Positions 18,220 to 27,853 of a stretch of DNA of 64,000 nucleotides are shown piece by piece. Within the stretch, counting starts at the first letter, position 1, and every line of letters begins with the position of its first letter. The notes beneath the pieces were generated by a model that did no database searches, had not been told where the DNA came from, and was given only the letters and a program-made list of their open reading frames with translations. Origin of the DNA: Nitrobacteraceae bacterium AZCC 2146 (GTDB taxonomy: Bacteria > Pseudomonadota > Alphaproteobacteria > Rhizobiales > Xanthobacteraceae); assembly GCA_036924855.1 (NCBI GenBank), contig JBAGRP010000001.1:6560001-6624000 (forward strand), written 5' to 3'. The position numbers and the translations under genes were made by a program.

Positions 18220-18223
18220 TCAC

Positions 18224-19621
18224 TTGATCCCGGTCACCTCTTTTGCAGGCAAGACGGTTGCGGTGTTCGGGCTTGGCGGCTCTGGGCTGGCGGTCTGTCA
18301 CGCGCTGAAGGCCGGCGGCGCCGACGTCATCGCCTGCGACGACAGCATCGACAAGATGGTCGAAGCGACGCAGGCGGGCTTCATCACCGCCAATCTGCGC
18401 ACCGTGGCCTGGAAAAATTTCGCCGCGCTGATCCTGACCCCCGGCGTGCCGTTCACGCATCCCGTGCCGCACTGGACGGTGCTGGCGGCGCGCGAGGCCG
18501 GCGTCGAGGTGATCGGCGATATCGAACTGTTCTGCCGCGAACGCAAACTGCATGCGCCCGATGCGCCCTTCGTCGCCATCACCGGTACCAACGGCAAGTC
18601 GACGACAACGGCGCTAACAGCGCATCTGATGCGCGAGGCCGGCTTCGATACGCAGATGGGCGGCAATATCGGCACCGCGATCCTGTCGCTGCAGCCGCCT
18701 GCCGCCGGCCGCGTCCATGTGATCGAGATGTCGTCTTATCAGATCGACCTGACGCCCTCGCTCGATCCCTCGGTCGGCATCCTGCTCAATGTCAGCCCGG
18801 ACCATATCGATCGCCACGGCACCCTCGAACATTACGCCGCGGTGAAGGAACGCCTCGTCGCCGGCGTGCAGCCACAGGGCACCGCGATCATCGGCGTCGA
18901 TGACGACTGGTGCCGCGCCGCCGCCGATCGCGTCGAGCAGGCCGGCACGCGCGTGGTGCGGATTTCGGTCGAACGCCCGCTCGCCGACGGCCTCAGCATT
19001 GACGGCACCAGCATCGTTCGCAACGCCCATGGCACGCAGACGATCGTTGCCGATATCGCCAACATCGGCTCGTTGCGCGGCCTGCACAATGCGCAGAACG
19101 CCGCCTGCGCCTCGGCCGCGGCGCTCGCGCTCGGCGTCGGCGCCGATGTGCTGCAGAAGGGCCTGCGCAGTTTCCCCGGCCTCGCGCATCGCATGGAGCA
19201 GGTCGGCCGCCAGAATACGACGCTGTTCGTCAACGATTCCAAGGGCACCAATGCCGACGCCACCGCCAAGGCGTTGTCGTCCTTCCCCGACATCTTCTGG
19301 ATCGCCGGCGGCAAACCGAAGGAAGGCGGCATTGAGAGCCTTGCCGGGTTCTTTCCGCGAATCCGAAAAGCTTTTCTGATCGGCGAAGCCGCGAATGAAT
19401 TCGCCGCCACGCTGGAGGGCAAGGTGCCCTACGAGATCAGCGTCACGCTCGACGCGGCGGTGGTCAACGCCGCGCGCGATGCCGCCGAAGCAAACCTCAC
19501 CGAGCCCGTCGTCTTGCTCTCCCCCGCCTGCGCTTCGTTCGACCAGTTCCGCAATTTCGAGATCCGCGGCAACCGGTTTCGCGAACTGGTGATGGCGCTG
19601 CCGGGCGTGAAGCCGATGTGA
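18224..19621 (+). CDS. murD: UDP-MurNAc-L-Ala:D-Glu ligase MurD
   Basis: MurD adds D-glutamate to UDP-MurNAc-L-Ala. The 465-residue product starts [18 protein letters not shown], has the nucleotide loop GTNGKST near 121, [21 protein letters not shown], and the C-terminal [10 protein letters not shown] and [12 protein letters not shown] motifs. The start is TTG 18224, chosen because it gives the family N-terminus directly after mraY; no ATG or GTG nearby does. A rare TTG start may lower expression relative to neighbours. It is followed by a palindromic repeat rather than directly by ftsW. Confidence 0.95.
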   Translation: MIPVTSFAGKTVAVFGLGGSGLAVCHALKAGGADVIACDDSIDKMVEATQAGFITANLRTVAWKNFAALILTPGVPFTHPVPHWTVLAAREAGVEVIGDIELFCRERKLHAPDAPFVAITGTNGKSTTTALTAHLMREAGFDTQMGGNIGTAILSLQPPAAGRVHVIEMSSYQIDLTPSLDPSVGILLNVSPDHIDRHGTLEHYAAVKERLVAGVQPQGTAIIGVDDDWCRAAADRVEQAGTRVVRISVERPLADGLSIDGTSIVRNAHGTQTIVADIANIGSLRGLHNAQNAACASAAALALGVGADVLQKGLRSFPGLAHRMEQVGRQNTTLFVNDSKGTNADATAKALSSFPDIFWIAGGKPKEGGIESLAGFFPRIRKAFLIGEAANEFAATLEGKVPYEISVTLDAAVVNAARDAAEANLTEPVVLLSPACASFDQFRNFEIRGNRFRELVMALPGVKPM

Positions 19622-19624
19622 GCT

Positions 19625-19657
19625 CCTTACCTCTCCCCGCAGCGGGGAGAGGTAAGG
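19625..19657. repeat. 14-bp-arm palindrome between murD and ftsW
   Basis: CCTTACCTCTCCCC at 19625-19638 pairs perfectly with GGGGAGAGGTAAGG at 19644-19657 around GCAGC. The CCTCTCCCCGC core recurs inside uvrD at 57139-57166, which marks it as a dispersed REP-like element. No T-tract follows, so read-through to ftsW is expected, although it may act as an RNA stabiliser or weak attenuator. Confidence 0.75.
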
Positions 19658-19750
19658 AAGCCCCATTCCTCCAAATTTTCACAATCCGTTAACCGTCTGG
19701 CAACCACGACGGCGCACCTATAAGAGTTCATCTGCCCGCAGGACGCGCCC

Positions 19751-20902
19751 ATGATCTCTCGCGAACAACGCACCCCCTTGAGCGAATGGTGGTGGACCGT
19801 GGACCGCCTGCTGCTGGCGGCGATCATCGCGCTGATGCTGGCCGGCATCATCCTGTCGCTGGCGGCGTCGCCGCCGGTGGCGACCCGGATCGGGCTCGAC
19901 CCGTTCCACTTCTTCAACCGCCACGTGCTCTTCCTGCTGCCGTCCTTCGTCGTGCTGATCGGCGTCTCGTTCCTGTCGCCGCGGCAGATCCGGCGCAGCG
20001 CGCTGATCGTGTTCGCGGTCTCGGTCGCGCTGATCGTGGCGACGCTGCTGATCGGGCCGGAAGTCAAAGGAGCAAAACGCTGGATCACGCTGATCGGCGT
20101 CAATATCCAGGCCTCGGAATCCGCCAAACCGGCTTTCGTCGTGGTGGCCGCATGGCTGTTCGCGGAATCCGCGCGTAAACCGGAAATGCCGGCGACGTCG
20201 ATGGCGGTAATGCTGCTGCTGATGCTGGTATCGCTGCTGGTGTTGGAGCCGGACTTCGGCCAGACCATGCTGATCCTGATGGTATGGGGATCGCTGTTCT
20301 TCATCGCGGGGATGCGGATGGTCTGGGTGTTCGGCCTCGCCGCCACCGCGGCGGGCGGGCTGTTCGGCGCCTATCTGCTGGTGCCGCACGTCGCCGGCCG
20401 CATCAAGCGCTTCATGGATCCCGCCTCGGGCGATACCTTCCAGGTCGATACCGCGATGGAATCCTTCGCCAATGGCGGCTGGTTCGGCCTCGGGCCGGGC
20501 GAGGGCATCGCCAAGCGCAGCCTGCCGGACAGCCATACCGATTTTGTGTTCGCCGTCGGCGCCGAAGAGTTCGGCATCCTGCTGTGCCTCGCGCTGCTGG
20601 CGCTGTTCGCCTTCATCGTGATCCGTTCGTTGTCGCGCGCCTATGCCACCGAGGATCTGTTCTCGCGCTTCGCGGCGTCGGGTCTCGCGATCTTGTTCGG
20701 CGTCCAGGCGGCGATCAACATGGCGGTCAACCTGCATCTCATTCCCGCCAAGGGCATGACGCTGCCGTTCATCTCCTATGGCGGCTCGTCGATGATCTCG
20801 CTGGCCTACAGCGTCGGCATGCTGCTGGCCTTGACGCGGATGCGGCCGCGCACCGAGATGGAGTCGATCGGCAACGCCAACGCCGTCAGCAACTACGCGT
20901 AA
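19751..20902 (+). CDS. ftsW: Lipid II polymerase FtsW (SEDS family)
   Basis: FtsW is the septal SEDS glycosyltransferase that works with FtsI. The 383-residue protein has about ten membrane helices and the conserved stretches GAKRWI near 112, EPDFGQTM near 157, and the hallmark KGMTLPFISYGGSS near 332. The N-terminal cytoplasmic segment is short (about 20 residues). The start is the ATG at 19751, 130 bp after murD. murG begins 13 bp downstream. Confidence 0.96.
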   Translation: MISREQRTPLSEWWWTVDRLLLAAIIALMLAGIILSLAASPPVATRIGLDPFHFFNRHVLFLLPSFVVLIGVSFLSPRQIRRSALIVFAVSVALIVATLLIGPEVKGAKRWITLIGVNIQASESAKPAFVVVAAWLFAESARKPEMPATSMAVMLLLMLVSLLVLEPDFGQTMLILMVWGSLFFIAGMRMVWVFGLAATAAGGLFGAYLLVPHVAGRIKRFMDPASGDTFQVDTAMESFANGGWFGLGPGEGIAKRSLPDSHTDFVFAVGAEEFGILLCLALLALFAFIVIRSLSRAYATEDLFSRFAASGLAILFGVQAAINMAVNLHLIPAKGMTLPFISYGGSSMISLAYSVGMLLALTRMRPRTEMESIGNANAVSNYA

Positions 20903-20915
20903 TGGGCACGACCTC

Positions 20916-22016
20916 ATGAGCGATGCGCCTCTCATCCTGCTCGCCGCGGGCGGCACCGGCGGCCATCTGTTTCCCGCCGAGGCGCTCGGCGTCGTGCTGA
21001 TGAAGCGCGGCCTGCGCGTGCGCCTGGTCACCGACGCCCGCGCGCTGCGATACAGCGGGCTGTTCTCCCGCGAGATGACCGACGTGGTGCCGAGCGAGAC
21101 GCTGCGCGGCCGCACGCCATGGGCGCTGGCCCGCACCGGAATCATGCTCGCCGCCGGCACCGGCATTGCGCTCAACCTGATGCGGCGGCTGAAGCCCGCC
21201 GCGGTGGTCGGCTTCGGCGGCTATCCGACGGTGCCGCCGCTGGTCGCGGCACGGCTGTTCGGCATCCCCACCCTCATTCACGATTCCAATGCGGTAATGG
21301 GCCGTGCCAACCGGCTGCTGTCCGGCCGCGTCAGCGCGATTGCGACCTCATTGCCCGGCGTGCTGGACCGCGATCCCGCGCTTTGGCAGAAGACCACGAC
21401 CACGGGCACGCCGATGCGGCCCGCCATTCTCGCTGCTGCGGCCGTGCCTTATACCGCGCCGGATCTCACCGGGCCGCTGCGCCTGCTCGTGGTCGGCGGC
21501 AGCCAGGGCGCACGCATCATGGCCGACATAGTGCCACCGGCGATCGAGCGGCTGGAGCCGGCGTTGTGGAACAGGTTGATCCTGACCCAGCAGGTCCGCG
21601 ACGAGGACATGGCGCGGGTCCGCGCGATCTACGAGAAGCTTCAGATCAAGGTCGAGCTGGCGCCGTTCTTCGGCGACCTGCCGGCGCGGCTGGCGTCGAG
21701 CCAACTGGTGATCTCGCGCTCCGGCGCCGGCACCGTGGCCGAACTCGGCGCCATCGGACGTCCCTCGATCCTGGTGCCGCTGCCCGGCGCGCTGGATCAG
21801 GACCAATTCGCCAATGCCGGCGTGCTGTCGCAGGCGAATGGTGCGATCCGCCTCGCACAAGCCGAGTTCACGCCGGATCGCCTCGCTACGGAAATCTCCG
21901 CACTCGCCGCCGAGCCTTCGCGGCTCACCGCCATGGCTGCCGGCGCGCGCCAGGTCGGCAAGCTCGACGCCGCCGAACGGCTCGCCGATCTCGTCGCGAA
22001 GGTTGCGGGAGTTTAA
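20916..22016 (+). CDS. murG: Lipid I:UDP-GlcNAc transferase MurG
   Basis: MurG adds GlcNAc to lipid I, giving lipid II at the inner face of the membrane. The 366-residue GT-B enzyme has AAGGTGGHLFPAEAL at the N-terminus, GFGGYPTVPPLVAA near 103, HDSNAVMGRANRL near 123, VVGGSQGAR near 190, and the C-terminal nucleotide-binding SRSGAGTVAELGAIGRPS followed by LPGALDQDQ. It is the last gene before the dcw series is broken by a repeat and the convergent LysR gene. Confidence 0.97.
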   Translation: MSDAPLILLAAGGTGGHLFPAEALGVVLMKRGLRVRLVTDARALRYSGLFSREMTDVVPSETLRGRTPWALARTGIMLAAGTGIALNLMRRLKPAAVVGFGGYPTVPPLVAARLFGIPTLIHDSNAVMGRANRLLSGRVSAIATSLPGVLDRDPALWQKTTTTGTPMRPAILAAAAVPYTAPDLTGPLRLLVVGGSQGARIMADIVPPAIERLEPALWNRLILTQQVRDEDMARVRAIYEKLQIKVELAPFFGDLPARLASSQLVISRSGAGTVAELGAIGRPSILVPLPGALDQDQFANAGVLSQANGAIRLAQAEFTPDRLATEISALAAEPSRLTAMAAGARQVGKLDAAERLADLVAKVAGV

Positions 22017-22056
22017 GGCATTTTCGCTTTGAAAATGAACGCATGATCCACGGGGA

Positions 22057-22190
22057 TTCCTCATCCTGAGGAGCCGCGCTTTTGCGCGGCGTCTCCTGCG
22101 AATGGCGTAGCCATTCGCTTGGGATGGGCGACACACACTTCATGGTTCGAGACGCGCGCAAGGGCGCGCTTCTCACCATGAGGGTGGTGG
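22057..22190. repeat. Composite palindromic intergenic repeat (rhizobial type)
   Basis: The stretch between convergent murG and lysR is a chain of small palindromes: TCCTCATCCTGAGGA, GCCGCGC-TTTT-GCGCGGC, GCGAATGGC-GTA-GCCATTCGC and CTCACCATGAG near the right edge, with GACACACACTTCATGGTTCGAGACGC-type filler. This wording resembles an intergenic repeat I associate with Bradyrhizobium and Rhodopseudomonas genomes; copy number here cannot be counted. Its position after murG would let it end or buffer convergent transcription. Confidence 0.75.
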
Positions 22191-22211
22191 TCGGGCGGGA
22201 GCTGAGATGCT

Positions 22212-23117
22212 CTACAGCCGCACATGCTCCACGAGATAATCCAGAAACGCCCGCACCCGCGCCGGCAACTGTCCGCCATGGCCGAGGAACACGGCGTGGA
22301 TCGCTTCGAGATCGCCGGGGTTGAAATCCTCCAGCACCGGCACGAGCCGCCCGGCCTTGATATCGGGATCGACATGAAAGCGGGCGAGGCGCGCAAGGCC
22401 TGCGCCCGCGACCGCGAGCCGCTGCATCGCCTCGCCGTCGCTGACCAGTGCGTTGCCGATCGGCGGCACGGTGACGATACCGCCTCTGGCATCACGAAAC
22501 CGCCAGCCTTCGACCTGCCTCGAAAAGCAGAAGCCGAGCATATTGTGTTTTCCAAGATCGGCGGGTGTGTGCGGCGTTCCGTGTTCTGCGAGATAGGCAG
22601 GCGCGGCCACCACGACCGTGCGGCTCTCGCCGAGTTTGCGCGCGAGCAAACGGGACTCGCGCAAGGGTCCGACGCGGATAGCGATGTCCGCGCGCTCTTC
22701 CAGCAGGTCCACCACCGTATCGGTCAGCGACACGTCAATGCTGACGCCGGGATGCAGCTTGAGGAAACCGGGCAACAGCGGCAGCAGCCAGTGCAGCCCG
22801 AACGGCACGCTGGTATTGACCCGCACCCGGCCGCGCGGCGTTGCGCCGATCGCGGCTTCGTGTTCCGCCGTGTTGATGTCATCGAGAATACGGATGCTGC
22901 GGTCGTAATAGGCGGTGCCTTCGGGCGTGAGCTGCAGCTTGCGGGTCGAGCGGTTGATGAGCCGTACGCCGAGCCGGGCTTCCAGTCGCGCGACAAGTTT
23001 GCTCACCGCCGATGGCGTCATCCGGAAGTCGCGGGCCGCCGCCGAAAAGCCGCCGAGTTCGACCACGCGGGCGAATACTTCCATCTCGCCGGAGCGGTTG
23101 ATGTCCTGTCGCGCCAT
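22212..23117 (-). CDS. LysR-family transcriptional regulator
   Basis: The 301-residue protein has a winged helix-turn-helix at residues about 10-68 (FARVVELGGFSAAARDF, then TPSAVSKLVARLEARLGVRL) and a periplasmic-binding-protein-like effector domain from about 95 to 295. It is divergent from an MFS transporter with 112 bp between starts, the classic arrangement in which LysR controls both genes. It is read against the dcw cluster and, with its partner, separates murG from murC. The effector is unknown. Confidence 0.93.
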   Translation of the reverse strand: MARQDINRSGEMEVFARVVELGGFSAAARDFRMTPSAVSKLVARLEARLGVRLINRSTRKLQLTPEGTAYYDRSIRILDDINTAEHEAAIGATPRGRVRVNTSVPFGLHWLLPLLPGFLKLHPGVSIDVSLTDTVVDLLEERADIAIRVGPLRESRLLARKLGESRTVVVAAPAYLAEHGTPHTPADLGKHNMLGFCFSRQVEGWRFRDARGGIVTVPPIGNALVSDGEAMQRLAVAGAGLARLARFHVDPDIKAGRLVPVLEDFNPGDLEAIHAVFLGHGGQLPARVRAFLDYLVEHVRL

Positions 23118-23134
23118 TGTGATTTCAATTCACA
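23118..23134. promoter_or_regulatory. TGTGA-N7-TCACA dyad in lysR-MFS intergenic region
   Basis: TGTGA at 23118-23122 and TCACA at 23130-23134 form a 5-bp inverted repeat immediately upstream of the lysR start codon. LysR proteins bind short interrupted dyads, so it could be an autoregulatory site. Short arms make chance a real alternative. Confidence 0.3.
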
Positions 23135-23229
23135 GATATTGTTACAGGGTGCAGTCTAGTTCATGAATTGCTTTGGGTCCACTTGTCAGGAATGCCGGCG
23201 GTTGGCCGGCTTCGTCTGAGGAATGCCCC

Positions 23230-24402
23230 ATGCCACTCGCACTTTACGCGCTCACCGCCGGCGCCTTCGGAATTGGCGTCACCGAATTCGTCATCATGGG
23301 ACTGCTGATCGAGGTCGGCGGCGACCTCGGCGTCTCCATCTCCGCGGCCGGGCTGCTGATCTCCGGCTATGCGCTGGGCGTGGTGGTCGGCGCGCCGATC
23401 ATGACCATCGCCACCGCCCGCTGGCCGCGTAAAACCGTGCTGCTGGTGCTGATGGGCATCTTCACCGTGGGCAATCTAGCCTGCGCGCTGGCGCCGGATT
23501 ACTGGAGCCTGATGGCGGCGCGGGTACTGACCGCCTTCGCCCATGGCACCTTCTTCGGCGTCGGTTCGGTGGTGGCAACCAGCCTGGTACCGGAGAACAA
23601 GAAGGCATCCGCCATCTCCATCATGTTTGCGGGCCTGACGGTGGCCACCATTCTCGGCGTGCCGTTCGGCACCTGGCTCGGGCAGGGCTATGGCTGGCGC
23701 GCGACCTTCGCAGCTGTGACGCTGGTTGGATTGGTCGCCATGGGCGCGGTTGCGCTCCTGGTGCCGCCCATCAAGGCGGCAGAGGAGCACACGAAGCTCG
23801 CGGACGATCTCGCGGTGCTGGGGCGGCCACAGGTACTGCTGGCGCTTTTGACCACGATTCTGGGCTGGATCGGTATCTTCGCGCTGTTCACCTATGTCGC
23901 CCCTATCCTGACGCGTATCTCCGGTTTTTCTGACGCCGCGGTGTCGCCGATCCTGCTGGTGTTCGGCGCCGGCGCGATCGTCGGCAATCTGCTTGGCGGA
24001 CGTTTCGCGGACCGGTGGCCGGCGCACAGCATCTTCGGTAGCCTGCTGATCCTGGCTGCGGTCCTCGCTCTCATGACATTTGCCGCGCATAGCCAGATCG
24101 CGATTGTCGCGGGTGTTGGCCTGCTCGGCGCGGCGGCCTTTGCTACCGCTGCGCCGCTGCAGATGGCGGTACTGCGGCAGGCGCAAGGTGCCGGGCAAAG
24201 TCTGGCGTCCAGCTTCAACATTGCCGCGTTCAATCTTGGCAACGCGATCGGTGCCTGGCTCGGTGGGGTGGTTATCGCTCATGGCGGCCTGAACGCGTTG
24301 CCATGGGTAGCGGCGCTGGCGCCGCTAGCCGGGGTTGCCGTGGCGCTCTGCGCCGTCCGCTTCGACCGGGTTCGAGCGCCTGTTCCGGCGGCCGCCGAAT
24401 AA
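23230..24402 (+). CDS. MFS transporter, DHA1 (AraJ-like) family
   Basis: The 390-residue permease has 12 predicted helices and an N-terminus without leader (LYALTAGAFGIGVTEFVIMGLL), the GVTEF motif being common in AraJ/YdhP-type exporters; RVLTAFAHGTFFGVG lies in helix 4. ATG 23230 is preceded by GAGGAA 6 bp upstream. It is divergent from the LysR gene and followed by a strong terminator at 24425-24463. It probably exports a small metabolite or drug under LysR control; the substrate is unknown. It is foreign to the canonical dcw order. Confidence 0.9.
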   Translation: MPLALYALTAGAFGIGVTEFVIMGLLIEVGGDLGVSISAAGLLISGYALGVVVGAPIMTIATARWPRKTVLLVLMGIFTVGNLACALAPDYWSLMAARVLTAFAHGTFFGVGSVVATSLVPENKKASAISIMFAGLTVATILGVPFGTWLGQGYGWRATFAAVTLVGLVAMGAVALLVPPIKAAEEHTKLADDLAVLGRPQVLLALLTTILGWIGIFALFTYVAPILTRISGFSDAAVSPILLVFGAGAIVGNLLGGRFADRWPAHSIFGSLLILAAVLALMTFAAHSQIAIVAGVGLLGAAAFATAAPLQMAVLRQAQGAGQSLASSFNIAAFNLGNAIGAWLGGVVIAHGGLNALPWVAALAPLAGVAVALCAVRFDRVRAPVPAAAE

Positions 24403-24424
24403 CCGCCTCACGTTACGAAAGTGG

Positions 24425-24463
24425 CCGAAATCCGGGCTGTTCCGCCCGGATTTCGGTATTTTT
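24425..24463 (+). terminator. Rho-independent terminator after the MFS gene
   Basis: CCGAAATCCGGGC at 24425-24437 and GCCCGGATTTCGG at 24444-24456 form a perfect 13-bp stem with a 6-nt loop, followed by TATTTTT. It would stop transcription from the MFS gene before murC, so murC needs its own promoter in the 105 bp that remain. Confidence 0.9.
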
Positions 24464-24568
24464 GGCTCGCGTCTGGGCTTGTATGGGCCATCCCTCTCTT
24501 GCATGAAGTGAGTACGATTCGTGGACGCCCGGACGGACCGGCGTGACGAGAACTGACGAGACCACACC

Positions 24569-25972
24569 ATGAGACTGCCGCGCGAGATCGGACCCATCCA
24601 CTTTGTCGGCATCGGCGGTATCGGCATGAGCGGCATCGCCGAAGTGCTGTGCAACCTCGGCTACACCGTGCAGGGTTCCGATGCCTCCGAGAGCGCCAAC
24701 GTCAATCGTCTGCGCGAGAAGGGCATCACCATCCATGTCGGCCACGCCGCGGAGAATGTCGCCGGCGCCGACGTGCTGGTGGTCTCCACCGCGATCAAGC
24801 GCGACAATCCGGAACTGATGGCGGCGCGGGCGCAGCGCATTCCCGTGGTGCGCCGCGCCGAAATGCTGGCAGAGCTGATGCGGCTGAAAAGCTGCGTCGC
24901 CATCGCCGGCACCCATGGCAAGACGACGACCACGTCGATGGTCGCGGCGCTGCTCGACGCCGGCGATCTCGATCCCACCGTCATCAATGGCGGCATCATC
25001 AACGCCTACGGCACCAATGCCCGGCTCGGCGCCGGCGAGTGGATGGTGGTGGAAGCCGACGAGAGCGACGGCACCTTCCTGAAACTGCCGGCGGATGTCG
25101 CCATCGTCACCAATGTGGACCCCGAGCATCTCGATCACTTCAAGACCTTCGAGGCCGTGCAGGACGCGTTCCGAAATTTCGTCGAGAACGTGCCGTTCTA
25201 CGGCTTCGCGGTCATGTGCATCGATCATCCGGTGGTGCAGACCATCGTCGGCAAGATCGAGGATCGCCGCATCATCACTTACGGCGAAAATCCGCAGGCC
25301 GATGCGCGGCTGCGCGATCTGCATCCGCTAAATGGCGGCTCCGCCTTCAAGGTCGTGTTCCGCAATCGCAAGGCCGGCACGACTCAAGAGATCGACAATC
25401 TGGTGCTGCCGATGCCCGGCCGGCACAACGCGCTCAACGCGACCGCCGCGATTGCGGTGGCGCATGAACTCGGCATGTCCGACGACGCGATCCGCAAGGC
25501 GCTGGCGAATTTCGGCGGCGTTCGCCGCCGTTTCACCAAGACCGGCGAATGGAACGGCGTCACCATCATCGACGACTACGGCCATCACCCTGTGGAAATT
25601 TCCGCGGTGCTGCGCGCCGCGCGGGAATCCTCCAAGGGCAAGGTGATCGCCGTGGTGCAGCCGCATCGCTTCACCCGCCTGCAGTCGCTGTTCGAGGAAT
25701 TCTGCACCTGCTTCAACGACGCCGACACCGTGATTGTCGCCGAAGTCTATCCCGCCGGCGAGGCGCCGATTGCCGGCATCGATCGCGATCACTTCGTGCT
25801 CGGCCTGCGCGCCCATGGCCATCGCGAGGTGATCCCGCTGCAGGAGGCCGCCGCGCTCGCCGGCCTCGTCGCCGGCGTGGCGAAATCAGGCGACACCGTC
25901 GTCTGCCTCGGTGCCGGCAACATCACGCAGTGGGCCTACGCCCTGCCGGGCGAACTGAAGGCGCTGGGCTAG
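24569..25972 (+). CDS. murC: UDP-MurNAc:L-Ala ligase MurC
   Basis: MurC adds L-alanine to UDP-MurNAc, the first step of stem peptide synthesis. The 467-residue product has [17 protein letters not shown] at the N-terminus, the ATP loop [10 protein letters not shown] near 114, [10 protein letters not shown] near 172, [10 protein letters not shown], and the C-terminal [10 protein letters not shown] and QPHRFTRL stretches. Start ATG 24569 gives [11 protein letters not shown]. Because a terminator closes the preceding MFS unit, murC-murB here start a new transcription unit. Confidence 0.97.
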   Translation: MRLPREIGPIHFVGIGGIGMSGIAEVLCNLGYTVQGSDASESANVNRLREKGITIHVGHAAENVAGADVLVVSTAIKRDNPELMAARAQRIPVVRRAEMLAELMRLKSCVAIAGTHGKTTTTSMVAALLDAGDLDPTVINGGIINAYGTNARLGAGEWMVVEADESDGTFLKLPADVAIVTNVDPEHLDHFKTFEAVQDAFRNFVENVPFYGFAVMCIDHPVVQTIVGKIEDRRIITYGENPQADARLRDLHPLNGGSAFKVVFRNRKAGTTQEIDNLVLPMPGRHNALNATAAIAVAHELGMSDDAIRKALANFGGVRRRFTKTGEWNGVTIIDDYGHHPVEISAVLRAARESSKGKVIAVVQPHRFTRLQSLFEEFCTCFNDADTVIVAEVYPAGEAPIAGIDRDHFVLGLRAHGHREVIPLQEAAALAGLVAGVAKSGDTVVCLGAGNITQWAYALPGELKALG

Positions 25973-25974
25973 CG

Positions 25975-26898
25975 GTGGCTGACTTCCCCGACATCACGCC
26001 CGATCTCAAGGCCGCGATGCCCGATCTGCGCGGGCGGCTGCTCGGCAATGAATCGCTGGCGCCGCTGACCTGGTTTCGCGTCGGCGGTCCGGCGCAAGTG
26101 CTGTTCACGCCGGCGGATGAAGACGATCTCGCTTACTTCCTGTCGAAGCTGCCAGGCGACATTCCCGTCTATGTCGTCGGCGTCGGCTCCAACCTGATCG
26201 TGCGCGACGGCGGGATGGCGGGCGTGGTGATCCGCTTCAGCCCGCGCGGCTTCGGCGCCACGACAGCGGATGGCGACACCGTCACTGCCGGTACGGCGGC
26301 ACTCGACAAGCGCGTCGCGGAGACCGCGGCGGCGGCTGATATCAGCGGGCTGGAATTCTACTTCGGCATTCCCGGCTCGATCGGCGGCGCGCTGCGGATG
26401 AATGCCGGCGCCAATGGCGATGAAACCAAGGACGTGCTGATCGAGGCCACCGGCATCGGCCGCGATGGCACCAAACATGTCTTCGACAATGCCGGCATGG
26501 CGTTCGTCTATCGCAATTCCGGCGTCGATCCCGCGATCATCTTCACCTCGGCGAAATTCCGCGGCGTGATCGCCGAGCCCGCTGCGATCCGGGCGCGGAT
26601 GGACGAGGTGCAAAACCATCGCGAGACCGCGCAGCCGATCCGCGAAAAGACCGGCGGATCGACCTTCAAGAATCCGCCGGGCCATAGCGCCTGGAAGCTG
26701 ATCGACGCCGCCGGCTGCCGCGGCCTGCGGGTCGGCGGCGCGCAGGTCTCGGAGATGCACTGCAATTTCCTGATCAACACCGGCGATGCGACTGCTACCG
26801 ATATCGAGACGCTGGGCGAGACCGTGCGCGCGCGGGTGCTGGCGCAGTCCGGCATCGACCTACATTGGGAAATCAAGCGGATCGGGATCCTGGGCTAG
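25975..26898 (+). CDS. murB: UDP-N-acetylenolpyruvoylglucosamine reductase MurB
   Basis: The FAD enzyme reduces UDP-GlcNAc-enolpyruvate to UDP-MurNAc with NADPH. The 307-residue product has [12 protein letters not shown] near 33, the FAD motif [12 protein letters not shown] near 67, [21 protein letters not shown] near 128, the catalytic Ser in GSTFKNPPG near 227 and the C-terminal Glu in HWEIKRIG. The start is GTG 25975, 2 nt after the murC stop; longer in-frame extensions overlap murC. Its stop codon TAG (26896-26898) spans the TA target and the first base of the IS630 element, so the insertion left the protein end unchanged. Confidence 0.96.
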   Translation: MADFPDITPDLKAAMPDLRGRLLGNESLAPLTWFRVGGPAQVLFTPADEDDLAYFLSKLPGDIPVYVVGVGSNLIVRDGGMAGVVIRFSPRGFGATTADGDTVTAGTAALDKRVAETAAAADISGLEFYFGIPGSIGGALRMNAGANGDETKDVLIEATGIGRDGTKHVFDNAGMAFVYRNSGVDPAIIFTSAKFRGVIAEPAAIRARMDEVQNHRETAQPIREKTGGSTFKNPPGHSAWKLIDAAGCRGLRVGGAQVSEMHCNFLINTGDATATDIETLGETVRARVLAQSGIDLHWEIKRIGILG

Positions 26899-26910
26899 AG
26901 CGTGATTGCC

Positions 26911-27588
26911 TCACGTTGAAGCGTATCCGGAGTTTGTCAAATAGTTCGCGCATTCTTGAGGGCTGAAGGCGCTGAGGAGCGCTCCGATCCTGCGCCACGT
27001 GGCTTCGACGGTTCGTTCTGCGGCCTTGCGCAGCAGGGTTTTGAGCTTGGCAAACATCTGCTCGATCGGGTTGAGATCTGGACTGTAAGGCGGAAGGAAG
27101 AACAGCTTCGCGCCGGCCGCGCGGATCGCGCGGCGAACGGCCTTTCCCTTGTGGCTGCCGAGATTGTCGATGACGACGATGTCACCCGGCTTCAGGGCTG
27201 GGACCAGCACCTGCTCGACATAAGCAAGGAAGCTGTCGCCGTTGATCGGCCCGTCGATCACGCAGGGAGCGTCGATGCGATCCGAGCGCAGCGCTGCCAG
27301 GAAGGTCAGGGTTTGCCAATGACCGTGCGGCACCTTCGCGACCAGCCGTTCGCCACGTGGCGCCCGGCCATGGGTGCGCGTCATGTTGGTCTTGGCCCAG
27401 GTCTCATCGATAAAGACGAGGCGGCCTGGATCGAGCTTGTTTTGCAGGCGCTTCCATCGCGCCCGCCGCCTTGCCACGTCCGGGCGATCCTGCTCGCTGG
27501 CGTGAAGGCTTTTTTTTGAAGCTGATGCCTTCATGCTCGAAGAAGTGCCACACCGCATAATAGCTGACCTTGATGCCGCGCCCGGCAA
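26911..27588 (-). CDS. IS630 transposase, second frame (DDE catalytic part)
   Basis: This frame carries the catalytic domain. From the slippery A-run at 27510-27517 onward it reads SKKSLHASEQDRPDV, then the DDE residues: Asp in VFIDETWAKT, Asp in VVIDNLGSHKGK, and Glu in NPIEQMFAKLK. The portion upstream of the A-run in this frame is probably not translated on its own; the product is expected as a fusion with the first frame through +1 shifting or slippage. The C-terminus GYAST ends at the TGA read from 26913, 14 bp inside the element's end. Confidence 0.88.
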   Translation of the reverse strand: MPGAASRSAIMRCGTSSSMKASASKKSLHASEQDRPDVARRRARWKRLQNKLDPGRLVFIDETWAKTNMTRTHGRAPRGERLVAKVPHGHWQTLTFLAALRSDRIDAPCVIDGPINGDSFLAYVEQVLVPALKPGDIVVIDNLGSHKGKAVRRAIRAAGAKLFFLPPYSPDLNPIEQMFAKLKTLLRKAAERTVEATWRRIGALLSAFSPQECANYLTNSGYAST

Positions 27589-27853
27589 GCTCCGCCACCA
27601 GCGCCCGCAACGTCACATCAGGCTGATCGGCAAGGCGTTTCAGCAGCCAGTCCCGCTGGTCGGCCAGCGCATAGGGTCGATTGCCACCCATAGGGCGGGC
27701 CGCGGGGCTTCCGGTGGCGCGTGCGCGTTGCGACCATTTCACCGCACTCGCCACGCTCACCTTGAAGAGCGCGGCTACCTTCCGGCAGCTCTCGCCCGCC
27801 GCAACCGCCGCCACAACGCGTTCACGAAGATCCAGAGAATAAGCGCGGGCCAT
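27404..27853 (-). CDS. IS630 transposase, first frame (helix-turn-helix part)
   Basis: Starting at ATG 27853 (MARAYSLDLRERVV), this frame encodes the DNA-binding part: a helix-turn-helix (GESCRKVAALFKVSVASAVKW) and a winged segment (DVTLRALVAELAGRGIKVSYYAVWHFFEHEG). It reaches the A8 tract (codons for FKKK), after which the family homology continues in the other frame while this frame runs on into non-homologous Arg/Pro-rich sequence. Whether this is programmed shifting or an inactivating mutation cannot be decided from one copy. Confidence 0.85.
   Translation of the reverse strand: MARAYSLDLRERVVAAVAAGESCRKVAALFKVSVASAVKWSQRARATGSPAARPMGGNRPYALADQRDWLLKRLADQPDVTLRALVAELAGRGIKVSYYAVWHFFEHEGISFKKKPSRQRAGSPGRGKAAGAMEAPAKQARSRPPRLYR

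Noticed and set aside
25549..25974. Long N-terminal extension of murB reaching back into murC
   Set aside because: The extension is the shifted frame of murC; family homology begins at GTG 25975, 2 nt after the murC stop.
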